Below are positions 42,880 to 50,748 of a DNA stretch of 64,000 nucleotides, piece after piece. The stretch spans positions 1-64,000 of the forward strand of contig NZ_CAJTMT010000002.1 of NCBI RefSeq assembly GCF_910577345.1. Direction: 5' to 3'. Under the pieces are notes generated by a model, which had not been told where the DNA came from, did no database searches, and worked only from the letters and a program-made list of their open reading frames with translations. This stretch comes from an uncultured Duncaniella sp. (GTDB taxonomy: Bacteria > Bacteroidota > Bacteroidia > Bacteroidales > Muribaculaceae). The position numbers were made by a program, and so were the translations under genes. Numbering within the stretch: the stretch's first letter is position 1; every line of letters begins with the position of its first letter.

Positions 42880-44622
42880 ATGAAACAACTTCCCATCCTC
42901 ATCCTGACCATCCTCACCCTTGGTGCGCTCTCGGTGATGGCCAAGAGCCGTCCGCAGACCACCTCGCAGGAGGATGTCAGAAAAGCCGACTATATCTATC
43001 TCGAAGCCTTGCGTGCGAAATCGCAGGGGCGGAACGACGCGGCCTATTCTCTCCTGCAGAGGGCGCGTGAGCTGAATGCCGACGACAAGGACATCGGTGT
43101 AGAGCTTTCGCTCTATCTGCTGCGCCTGTCGCAGAACGATTCGACTTTACTTGACGATGCGATGGTCATGCTCCGCGACTACAACGAGGCGAATCCCTCG
43201 GACCTCTACAACGGTAGCCGTTATGCGCTGCTCAACGAGCAATTGCTCAACCGCGACGAGGCTGTCAGGACATGGGGGCGTCTGCATACCTATTATCCCG
43301 ACCATCTCGAAATCACCTACCGCTATGCCAATGCGCTCGGTATGGGTGGCAGTGAGGAGGACCGCGACCGTGCGATTGCCGTCTATGACTCTGTCGAGAT
43401 TGCCGAAGGGAAGAGCATTCCACTGACCACAAAAAAAATACAGCTCTACTTCACCCGTCAGGACACGACTTCAATCCTTGCGGAAGCTGACCGCCTGCGC
43501 GAGTCATCACCCAAGAATGTGGAATTTCAGGTGTTCTCGGGCGACATTTATTCAATGTTCGGCCGCACGGACGAAGCAAAGGCTTTCTATGATGCCGCCT
43601 GCGAGACCGACCCGTCGAGTGGCCTGGCCTACTATTCACGCGCGCAGTTCTACAATTCACTCGGCGACAGCGCTGCCTTCAACCGCGAGGTGTTTCAGGC
43701 GCTTCAGCAAAAGAGTCTCGACGTTGAAACGAAGCTTGCAATCCTCCGAAGCTATATTCAGGAGATGTACAACGACTCCACGCAGCTTCCGCGCGTAGGG
43801 CAGCTTTTCGATGTGCTCATTGACCAGCACCCCCACGAGCATGACATCCATGCTCTCTATGCCCGTTATCTTATCGTCACCAAGGACTACGCGAAGGCTG
43901 CCGAGCAGACCGAACGTTCGCTCGACCTTGATCCTGCCGATCAGGAGGGATGGGAGATGCTGACCTCGCTCTATCTTCAGGAAGAGCAGCTTGAAAAAGC
44001 CAAGGCAGCCATCAAGCGTTCGTTCCGCTACTACCCGGAGGACGGACGGCAATACCTTGTGCTCGGTTCAATCTATGACCAGATGGGCGAACGCGAGAAG
44101 GCTCCTCAGGAGTATGCCCGCGCGCTTGAACTCATCGACTCGACCGACATCAAGACAATTTCACGCATCTACGGCGCGATGGGCGATAACCTATATGCCC
44201 GAGAGCTTGCCGACAGTGCCTTCACCCTCTATCAGAAAGCGATTCTCTACGACCCGGAGAACTATATGGCCCTCAACAACTGCGCGTACTATCTCGCCTG
44301 TGAGGGGCGCGATCTCGACACCGCCCTCTCGATGATAGAGACCGCGACGGCGGCAGAGCCTGAGAACGCCACTTCGCTCGACACATACGCATGGGTGCTT
44401 TTCAAGCGTAAGGACTATGCCAAGGCGCGTGAGGTAATCGACCGCACACTGGAGCTGACCGACGAGCGTTCGGAAGAGATTCTCGAACATGCCGGCGACA
44501 TCTACTTCATGGACGGAGAGCCCGACGAGGCCGTCGAGCTGTGGAAAGAAGCCCTCGAACTCGCCCCCGACAATAAACTTCTTGAAAAGAAAGTCAAACA
44601 CAAGACATATTTCTTCAAATGA
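42880..44622 (+). CDS. Exported tetratricopeptide-repeat protein
   Basis: A 580-residue protein with a signal peptide (MKQLPIL, cleaved near VMAKS) and tandem TPR units over most of its length, for example YARYLIVTKDYAKAAEQTERSL and LFKRKDYAKAREVIDRTL. TPR proteins of this kind usually act as periplasmic scaffolds. It overlaps the DUF4292 lipoprotein gene by four bases, and the dut-TPR-DUF4292-EnvC order is, from memory, conserved in Bacteroidales, suggesting an envelope role. Confidence 0.88.
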   Translation: MKQLPILILTILTLGALSVMAKSRPQTTSQEDVRKADYIYLEALRAKSQGRNDAAYSLLQRARELNADDKDIGVELSLYLLRLSQNDSTLLDDAMVMLRDYNEANPSDLYNGSRYALLNEQLLNRDEAVRTWGRLHTYYPDHLEITYRYANALGMGGSEEDRDRAIAVYDSVEIAEGKSIPLTTKKIQLYFTRQDTTSILAEADRLRESSPKNVEFQVFSGDIYSMFGRTDEAKAFYDAACETDPSSGLAYYSRAQFYNSLGDSAAFNREVFQALQQKSLDVETKLAILRSYIQEMYNDSTQLPRVGQLFDVLIDQHPHEHDIHALYARYLIVTKDYAKAAEQTERSLDLDPADQEGWEMLTSLYLQEEQLEKAKAAIKRSFRYYPEDGRQYLVLGSIYDQMGEREKAPQEYARALELIDSTDIKTISRIYGAMGDNLYARELADSAFTLYQKAILYDPENYMALNNCAYYLACEGRDLDTALSMIETATAAEPENATSLDTYAWVLFKRKDYAKAREVIDRTLELTDERSEEILEHAGDIYFMDGEPDEAVELWKEALELAPDNKLLEKKVKHKTYFFK

Positions 44623-45491
44623 CAAATATCCTTAAAAAGCAATTAACCCTCCGCAATATATATGCAATTCTCCTCATCACCGTGCTCTCGTTTCTGACGG
44701 TGGGCTGCCACTCTTCACGTTCGGGAGTCGTCAGCGGTGGTAACTATCAGGGCTCTTCCGCTGAGGCTCTCAGCAAGCAGACCTTGAAAGAACTCTTCAC
44801 CAACCTTGAGGCCGGCTACGGCGAATGGGAGAGTGTCAAGATGCCCGTGACCCTCAATCTCATCAGCCCGAAGAGCATGAGCATAGGTGGAACACTCACG
44901 ATGGAGCGCGACAAGTCAATCCATCTTTCCTTCCGTTTCATCGGTATGGAGGTGGCCTCCATGATGGTGACGGAGGACAGCATCTATGCTCTCTACAAGC
45001 TTGAGAAACTCTACTTCGCCGAGAGCATCAGCGATCTCCTCGGAGGTTTTCCTGCAACAGTCGGCAATGTCCAGGACCTGCTGCTCGGCCGTCCGTTCAT
45101 GCTTGGCGAAAACAGGATTTCCCTTTCGCAATGTACGCTCAGCGGCAACGGTGCCACATGGACCATCGCCCCTGACCGCAATCCGATGGGCATGAGCTAT
45201 GACTTCACCGTCGATACCCCCACCGGTAATGTCGAACTCCTGACGGTCAATCTCCCTTCACGCTCCCCCATCATCGCCGACTATTCCGACTTCGCCTCCT
45301 CGGCCACCGGACCGATGGCCGGGCTGACTGCCATATCGGCAAAGAAGGGCAACACCCGCATCGCTGCCGAAATCTCGCTCAATGCCCGCAAGGCTGAGTG
45401 GGGCAAGGGTCTCGGCAAGACATGGTCGGCACCGCGAGGCTACAAGCGTGTACTTGCTGCCGACATACTGAAAAAACTCAACAAAAAGTAA
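44619..45491 (+). CDS. DUF4292 lipoprotein
   Basis: A 290-residue lipoprotein with lipobox TVGC near residue 29. The mature part matches DUF4292: SIGGTLTMERDKSIHLSFRF, MVTEDSIYALYKLEKLYF and the later beta-rich half, a layout related to LolA/LolB-like half-barrels. A lipid or lipoprotein carrier role is a structural guess only. It is translationally coupled to the TPR protein (four-base overlap) and followed 63 bp later by the EnvC-like gene. Confidence 0.85.
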   Translation: MTNILKKQLTLRNIYAILLITVLSFLTVGCHSSRSGVVSGGNYQGSSAEALSKQTLKELFTNLEAGYGEWESVKMPVTLNLISPKSMSIGGTLTMERDKSIHLSFRFIGMEVASMMVTEDSIYALYKLEKLYFAESISDLLGGFPATVGNVQDLLLGRPFMLGENRISLSQCTLSGNGATWTIAPDRNPMGMSYDFTVDTPTGNVELLTVNLPSRSPIIADYSDFASSATGPMAGLTAISAKKGNTRIAAEISLNARKAEWGKGLGKTWSAPRGYKRVLAADILKKLNKK

Positions 45492-45554
45492 GCTGATTTC
45501 ATTTCCGCAGCTCATTCAATCATTCACCACTACCAAAAAATATTCATTACTTTT

Positions 45555-47012
45555 ATGCCGCAGTGCTTTGTGAAATGGAGCCGATGTGTGGCCGTCATTC
45601 TGACGGTCATCCTTCTTGCAGCCTCTCCTGTCGACGCACAGGTGCGCAAGAAGAAGACTCGCACTCCCCAACGCACCACCCAGCGCGCCAACACCCGCTC
45701 GACACGGACTGCCAAGCGCACGATGGAAAGCGTCAAGAAGGACAAGAATACCACCGAACGGAAAATCTCCGAAACGGCCACAAAACTACAGACGAACAAA
45801 AAGGAGCTGAACCGTCAGCTCAACAAACTCAATTCCCTCAATGCCGACATAGCCACGAGCCGTTCGGAAGCAGAGGGACTGCGTCGCCACATTGATTCGA
45901 TCGGTTCGGCCATCAATGCTACAGCCGACTCCATAAAGGTGCTTGAAACTGAACTGGAGGATATGCGCAAGGCCTACATCAAGGCCATGCGCGGATTGCA
46001 GCCCCACGGGACAGCCGCAAGCGACCTGTCGTTTATCTTTTCATCTGAAAGTTTTTCGGAAGCCTACAGCCGCATCCGTTATCTCCGCCGCTTCTCGTCG
46101 TGGCGTGAGCGAAAGGTGGAGCGCATCGAAAGCACCATCGACCGCATAGCTGAGCGCCGTTCCCATCTCACGGCCCTGCGCCACAGTCAGGATCAGGCCT
46201 ACCGCAAGGCAGAGGCCAACCGCCGCACACTCGCCAAGCAGCAGGAGGAATCGGAGCAGATGGTCACACAGTTGCGCAAGGAGGATTCAGCCCTGCGGCA
46301 GTCGCTCAAAGAGCAGAAAAAGAAAGCTGCAGCCCTTGACCGTGAACTCGACAGGCTAATCGCTGCAGAGCAGGCGAGGATAGCCCGCGAGGAAGCTGCC
46401 CGCAAGAAGGCCGCTGCCGAAAAAGCTGCGAAGGAGAAAGCTGCCAAAGAGAAAGCGGCTAAAGAAAAGACCTCTCCGGTCACGGCCTCCAAGGAGACTG
46501 AGAAGGAAACTGTCGACGACAAGCCTTCGGCCAAGGAGGTAGCCTCGTCCACAGCCAAGACAAAGACTGCCGCATCGACGAGCGCTTCGGCCCTCACCGG
46601 TTCGTTTGCGGCCAACAAGGGTAAACTTCTCTTCCCCGTCGCGGGAAAATATAAAATCGTGCGCCGTTTCGGCCGTCAGCCCCATCCGACACTCCGCCAT
46701 GTCGAGACCGAAAACTCCGGTATCGACATCGAAGTCTCCTCCGGCAGCTCGGCCCGTGCCGTTTTTGCAGGAACCGTATCTGCGATTTTCAAGCAGGACG
46801 GTTTCAACTCCATCGTCATGATCCGTCACGGCAACTACATCACCATCTATGCCGGATTGGCGGGTGTGAATGTCCGTCAGGGTGATGTCGTCAAGGCCGG
46901 ACAGAGTCTTGGGAAAATCTATTCGGATCCCGACGATGGCAACCGTACCATACTCCACTTTGAAATCCGTAACGAACGCCAGAAGCTTAATCCGACCCAA
47001 TGGGTACGCTAA
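45555..47012 (+). CDS. EnvC-like murein hydrolase activator (coiled coil + degenerate LytM)
   Basis: A 485-residue exported protein: signal peptide ending near VDAQV, long coiled coil (about 60-320, with an Ala/Lys/Glu-rich section encoded by short repeats), then a C-terminal LytM/M23 domain. The zinc ligands are degenerate: the region before SGIDIEV lacks the usual HxxxD, and the last motif reads HFE instead of HxH. This is the pattern of EnvC-type activators, which switch on amidases at the septum rather than cut peptidoglycan themselves. No amidase gene is adjacent. Confidence 0.88.
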   Translation: MPQCFVKWSRCVAVILTVILLAASPVDAQVRKKKTRTPQRTTQRANTRSTRTAKRTMESVKKDKNTTERKISETATKLQTNKKELNRQLNKLNSLNADIATSRSEAEGLRRHIDSIGSAINATADSIKVLETELEDMRKAYIKAMRGLQPHGTAASDLSFIFSSESFSEAYSRIRYLRRFSSWRERKVERIESTIDRIAERRSHLTALRHSQDQAYRKAEANRRTLAKQQEESEQMVTQLRKEDSALRQSLKEQKKKAAALDRELDRLIAAEQARIAREEAARKKAAAEKAAKEKAAKEKAAKEKTSPVTASKETEKETVDDKPSAKEVASSTAKTKTAASTSASALTGSFAANKGKLLFPVAGKYKIVRRFGRQPHPTLRHVETENSGIDIEVSSGSSARAVFAGTVSAIFKQDGFNSIVMIRHGNYITIYAGLAGVNVRQGDVVKAGQSLGKIYSDPDDGNRTILHFEIRNERQKLNPTQWVR

Positions 47013-47074
47013 AGAAACCTTCCGGCGATAAAAACGGTTATATTATAAGTGGAACAAATTGATATATATTATTT

Positions 47075-48787
47075 ATGAAAACATTTGAAGAACTCGGCGT
47101 TAACGAGCCTCTGCGAAAGGCAGTCGAAGAACTTGGTTTTGAATCCCCGATGCCCGTGCAGGAACGCGTTATCCCCCGCTTGCTCGGCGACGCTCACGAT
47201 ATTATCGCCCTTGCCCAGACAGGTACGGGAAAGACGGCCGCTTTCGGCCTCCCCGTGTTGCAGCGTATCAACCCCGACATCAACAAGCCCCAGGCCCTTA
47301 TCCTTTCACCGACGCGTGAACTTTGTCTGCAAATCGGCAGCGACCTTGCGGATTTCTCGAAATACATCCCTGCGGTGAAGGTGCTCCCCGTCTACGGCGG
47401 TTCGAGTATCGAGAGCCAGATTCGCGCGCTCAAGAAGGGCGTGCAGATCATAGTTGCAACTCCGGGCCGACTCATCGACCTCATCAAGCGCGGGGTCGTG
47501 AAACTCGACGACGTGCATACAGTGGTGCTCGACGAGGCTGACGAGATGCTCAACATGGGCTTCCTCGATTCGCTTGAGGAAATCCTTTCCTACGTCCCCG
47601 AAGAGCGCAAGATGCTCCTTTTCTCGGCAACAATGCCTGCCGACATCATGAAGATTGCAAAGCGCTACATGAAGGATTACGAGGAAATCGTTGTCGGTAC
47701 CCGCAACGAAGGTGCGCAGAATGTCCGCCACATATATTATATGGTGAACGCCCGCGACAAGTATCTTGCATTGAAGCGTATCGTTGACAATTCGCCAAAT
47801 ATCTATGCAATCGTGTTCTGCCGCACCCGACGCGACACTCAGGAGGTAGCCGACAGTCTTATCCGTGACGGCTACAATGCCGAGGCGCTCCACGGCGACC
47901 TTTCGCAGCAGCAGCGCGACATTGTGATGAAGAAATTCCGCGACCGCGTGGTGACTATCCTTGTTGCTACCGACGTTGCAGCCCGTGGACTTGATGTGGA
48001 TGACCTCACCCATGTCATCAACTACGGTCTGCCCGACGATACCGCTGTCTATACCCACCGTTCAGGCCGTACCGGTCGTGCCGGTAAGTCAGGTGTGTCC
48101 ATCGCCATTATCCACTCCCGCGAGAAAGGCAAACTCCGCGAGATCGAGCGCATCATCGGCAAGACTTTCGAGCGCAAGGATGTCCCGACTCCGGAACATA
48201 TCATCGAAAAGCAGCTCTACAATCTGGCTGACCGTCTCGAACGTGTCAAGGTCAACGAGGAGGAAATCGCCCGCTATCTGCCCGGCATCTCCCGCAAGCT
48301 CGAATGGCTCTCGGAGGAGGATTTGCTCAAACGCGTGATTTCACTCGAATTCAACCGTCTTCTCGACTACTACAAGGATGCTCCCAACATCGACTTCATT
48401 GACACCAAGCCTACCAAGGCCGAGCGCAAGGGCCGTAAGGGTGAGCAGCATGAACGTCCGAAGAACGACAAGGAGAAGGATCGCCGCACGGCAGAGCGTG
48501 GATTTGAGCGCGTCTACATCAACGTTGGCAAGCGCGACGGCTTCTTTGCCGGCAACCTGATTGATATGCTCAACAAGCTCATCCCCGGCAAGCGTGTGGA
48601 TGTGGGCCGTATCGACCTCCTGCCCGGCTATTCGCTCTTTGATGTGAAGAAGTCCGATGCCCGCAAGGTTGTGGGTGCCCTCACCGGTTCGGAGTTCTAC
48701 GGCAAGCGCATCCACAGTGAAATTGCCGATGCCGACCGTGACTATTCGAAGATTGCCGAAAAGCGTAAGAATAATAAAAAGAAGTAG
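47075..48787 (+). CDS. deaD: DEAD-box RNA helicase with DbpA-type C-terminal domain
   Basis: A 570-residue helicase with motifs AQTGTGKT (I), PTRELCLQI (Ia), DEADEM (II), SATMP (III) and HRSGRTGRAG (VI). The C-terminal 80 residues form a DbpA/CsdA-type RNA-binding domain (VYINVGKRDGFFAGNLIDML). DeaD/CsdA proteins unwind RNA during ribosome assembly and cold adaptation and in mRNA decay. The acidic/basic linker before the last domain is typical. Confidence 0.93.
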   Translation: MKTFEELGVNEPLRKAVEELGFESPMPVQERVIPRLLGDAHDIIALAQTGTGKTAAFGLPVLQRINPDINKPQALILSPTRELCLQIGSDLADFSKYIPAVKVLPVYGGSSIESQIRALKKGVQIIVATPGRLIDLIKRGVVKLDDVHTVVLDEADEMLNMGFLDSLEEILSYVPEERKMLLFSATMPADIMKIAKRYMKDYEEIVVGTRNEGAQNVRHIYYMVNARDKYLALKRIVDNSPNIYAIVFCRTRRDTQEVADSLIRDGYNAEALHGDLSQQQRDIVMKKFRDRVVTILVATDVAARGLDVDDLTHVINYGLPDDTAVYTHRSGRTGRAGKSGVSIAIIHSREKGKLREIERIIGKTFERKDVPTPEHIIEKQLYNLADRLERVKVNEEEIARYLPGISRKLEWLSEEDLLKRVISLEFNRLLDYYKDAPNIDFIDTKPTKAERKGRKGEQHERPKNDKEKDRRTAERGFERVYINVGKRDGFFAGNLIDMLNKLIPGKRVDVGRIDLLPGYSLFDVKKSDARKVVGALTGSEFYGKRIHSEIADADRDYSKIAEKRKNNKKK

Positions 48788-48922
48788 GGGAGAGGGGGTA
48801 AGCGTCAGGAATGACCGGCATTGGATTTTTCCGGGCTGATTTTTTTGACGCAGGCTCCCTAAACCTTTCTCCGGGATCGGAGTCCAACTATTGACGCTCC
48901 CCTCTGCTAACACCATTTATAA

Positions 48923-49549
48923 ATGAAAAAGCAACTTTTGTCACTAACCCTTGTGCTTGGCGCGATCGGTGCCTTCGCACAGACCACTGCCGCCGACCTC
49001 TTCACGTCGGCTCCGCAAAGTGTGTTTCCTCTCCTTGACCGCACCACACGCCTCGACATGGTGGACTACTACAGGAACGGCATGACCAATCCGTCGGCCA
49101 ATCAGCTCGACGGTCGCTCATCGATTACCGAAATGACCCCCGAATCCATCACTGTCAAGATGACCGATTCGTCGGCCATGCAGCTTGTCGACCTCAAGGG
49201 GACGAAAGGCGATATTATTGCGGTGATAAGCACTGTGGCCACTCCCGGTCTTGACTCAAATATCAAGTTTTTTGATGCCAACTGGAATCCTATCCCTACG
49301 GAATCATATTTCACGAAGCCGGGTTGGAAGGAATGGCTGACCGACAGCGGACGGAAAAATGAGGCTGATGTGACTATGCAGGTGCCATTCATGCTTGCAT
49401 CCTATCGCATCGACCCCGCAACCTCCACCCTGACCCTCACCAACAACCTCTCCCGCTTCCTCGACAAAGAAATCTACGACGACATCTCCTCCTATCTCAA
49501 CCCAACCCTCACCTACACCTGGACCGGCAAAGAATTCAAGGCGAAGTAA
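48923..49549 (+). CDS. DUF3256 family exported protein
   Basis: A 208-residue protein with signal peptide (cleaved near GAFAQT). The remainder matches the Bacteroidales DUF3256 family: LFTSAPQSVFPLLDRTTRLDMVDYY near the start, KPGWKEWL in the middle and a YTWTGKEF end. The structure is beta-rich and the role unknown. It stands between the helicase gene and the left 9-bp array, which begins 41 bp after its stop and could terminate it. Confidence 0.85.
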   Translation: MKKQLLSLTLVLGAIGAFAQTTAADLFTSAPQSVFPLLDRTTRLDMVDYYRNGMTNPSANQLDGRSSITEMTPESITVKMTDSSAMQLVDLKGTKGDIIAVISTVATPGLDSNIKFFDANWNPIPTESYFTKPGWKEWLTDSGRKNEADVTMQVPFMLASYRIDPATSTLTLTNNLSRFLDKEIYDDISSYLNPTLTYTWTGKEFKAK

Positions 49550-49589
49550 AGGGGTGAAGGAGGGAATAGAATCAAGATTTAGGGAGGAT

Positions 49590-49921
49590 TAATAGGTCTA
49601 ATAAGTCAAATAGGGCTAATAAGGCTAATAAGCCTAATAGGTCCAATAAGCCTAATAGAAGAAATCTCAAACAGGATTGAAAGCTGCTTATCATAAGCGA
49701 CCTTCAATCCTGTTTGAGATTTTAATTATTAACTCTATTGCCCTTATTGGGCTTATTGCCCTTATTGGGCTTATTGGACTTATTAGCCTATTTGGCTTAT
49801 TAGCCCTATTTGGCTTATTAGCCCTATTTGGCTTATTAGCCTTATTAGGCTTATTAGCCCTATTAGCCTTATTGGGCCTATTTGACTTATTAGCTCTATC
49901 AGCCTTAAGCCCTATCAGCCT
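49590..49921. repeat. Left hairpin array of 9-bp units (TATTNGNCY / complement)
   Basis: The left arm (49590-49658) is a chain of 9-base units such as TAATAGGTC, TAATAAGTC and TAATAAGGC. The right arm (49731-49921) is the complementary orientation, with units such as TATTAGCCC and TATTTGGCT repeated about twenty times. The apex is a perfect 20-bp stem (49662-49681 with 49703-49722) whose loop is itself palindromic (GCTTAT-C-ATAAGC). The whole can form one very large cruciform. It ends two bases before the stop codon of the four-helix-bundle gene. Confidence 0.9.
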
Positions 49922-49923
49922 TC

Positions 49924-50481
49924 TTATCCTCCGTTTCTTTTTCGGTATTCCAGTCTTGCGTGGGTCATTTGTTCACGGATGCCCCCATCTTGAAGAAATT
50001 GCTGCTGCACCTTCTCGATGAGTTTCCTTAGCATTACATCTTCTTGATGGATAAGTGTAATCGCTATGTTGGCAATAGTTTCCGGACTCCTGACCTGAAT
50101 AGCCTCACGATAGAAGGAAGATTCATTACGGGCATAACAGATTTGGCGTGTCCGTATACTGCGCATGTCCGATGAAGGCCATTGCAACAGTCCTCTAACG
50201 CGGAGGAAATCCTCATAATCAACCAATAGCTCTTGAAAGCTGGCTCGTGCAACATTGAGCAGTTTTATTTCGCTCTCACGCGATGATGTCGATGCCGCGC
50301 TCCCTTCGGCAATATTCTGCTTACCCGAACGGGCAGCCTGTATCATCTGGTCGACCGTACGGTCACCTTTTGACAAGAATTTATTTGCAAAGAAGAACGT
50401 AATGTCGTAAATACACTCCGCTTTCTGATAAGCAATCAGATTGCGGTAATTGCCACGCTGAGGAAGAAATGGTTGAGGCAT
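49924..50481 (-). CDS. Four-helix-bundle protein (S23/IVP-like with suffix domain)
   Basis: A 185-residue helical protein. YRNLIAYQKAECIYDITFFF, GDRTVDQMIQAARSGKQNIAEG and SRESEIKLLNVARASFQELLVDYEDFL are the hallmarks of the S23/IVP four-helix-bundle family, which includes proteins encoded in 23S rRNA intervening sequences and the Avd accessory protein of diversity-generating retroelements. A C-terminal suffix (roughly 120-185) marks the Bacteroidetes subtype. No reverse transcriptase or template repeat was found here. The gene lies between two large hairpin arrays of the same 9-bp unit, which suggests that gene and arrays form one unit. Function unknown; nucleic-acid binding inferred from the basic bundle. 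Confidence 0.85.
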   Translation of the reverse strand: MPQPFLPQRGNYRNLIAYQKAECIYDITFFFANKFLSKGDRTVDQMIQAARSGKQNIAEGSAASTSSRESEIKLLNVARASFQELLVDYEDFLRVRGLLQWPSSDMRSIRTRQICYARNESSFYREAIQVRSPETIANIAITLIHQEDVMLRKLIEKVQQQFLQDGGIREQMTHARLEYRKRNGG

Positions 50482-50540
50482 GAGATGAAGATGGTATTAG
50501 GTTTGTGAAATTGGTGAATTAAAATTTAATAGGGGGTGAC

Positions 50541-50743
50541 CTAATAAGACAGATTTGATAGGTCTAATAGGTCTAATAGGCCTAATAGTCTGATAAGTCT
50601 AATAAGTCTAATAGGCCAAATAGGCCTAATAAGTTCAATATGATTCTCAGTTTTGCTGGTCTATTGAACTTATTAGACCTATTGGCCCTATTAGCCTTAT
50701 TAGTCTTATTAGCCCTATTTGGCTTATTTGGCTTATTCGACTA
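50541..50743. repeat. Right hairpin array of 9-bp units
   Basis: Units such as AATAGGTCT, AATAGGCCT and ATAAGTCTA run from 50541 to 50640. After a 20-base unrelated loop, complementary units (TTATTAGAC, CTATTGGCC, CTTATTAGC) run from 50661 to 50743. The unit matches the left array in length and wording. It lies just downstream of the DUF5689 lipoprotein stop and may terminate it. The 50482-50540 spacer holds the start region of the four-helix-bundle gene. Confidence 0.9.
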
Positions 50744-50748
50744 TCGGA

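Noticed and set aside
46380..46500. Ala/Lys/Glu-rich repeat in the EnvC-like gene as a separate element
   Set aside because: It is ordinary low-complexity coiled-coil coding sequence typical of EnvC proteins.
49677..50021. Plus-strand frame of 114 codons giving a Leu/Ile/Phe-rich hydrophobic protein
   Set aside because: It is the translation of the 9-bp array; nine-base units stay open in every frame, and it overlaps the better supported four-helix-bundle gene.
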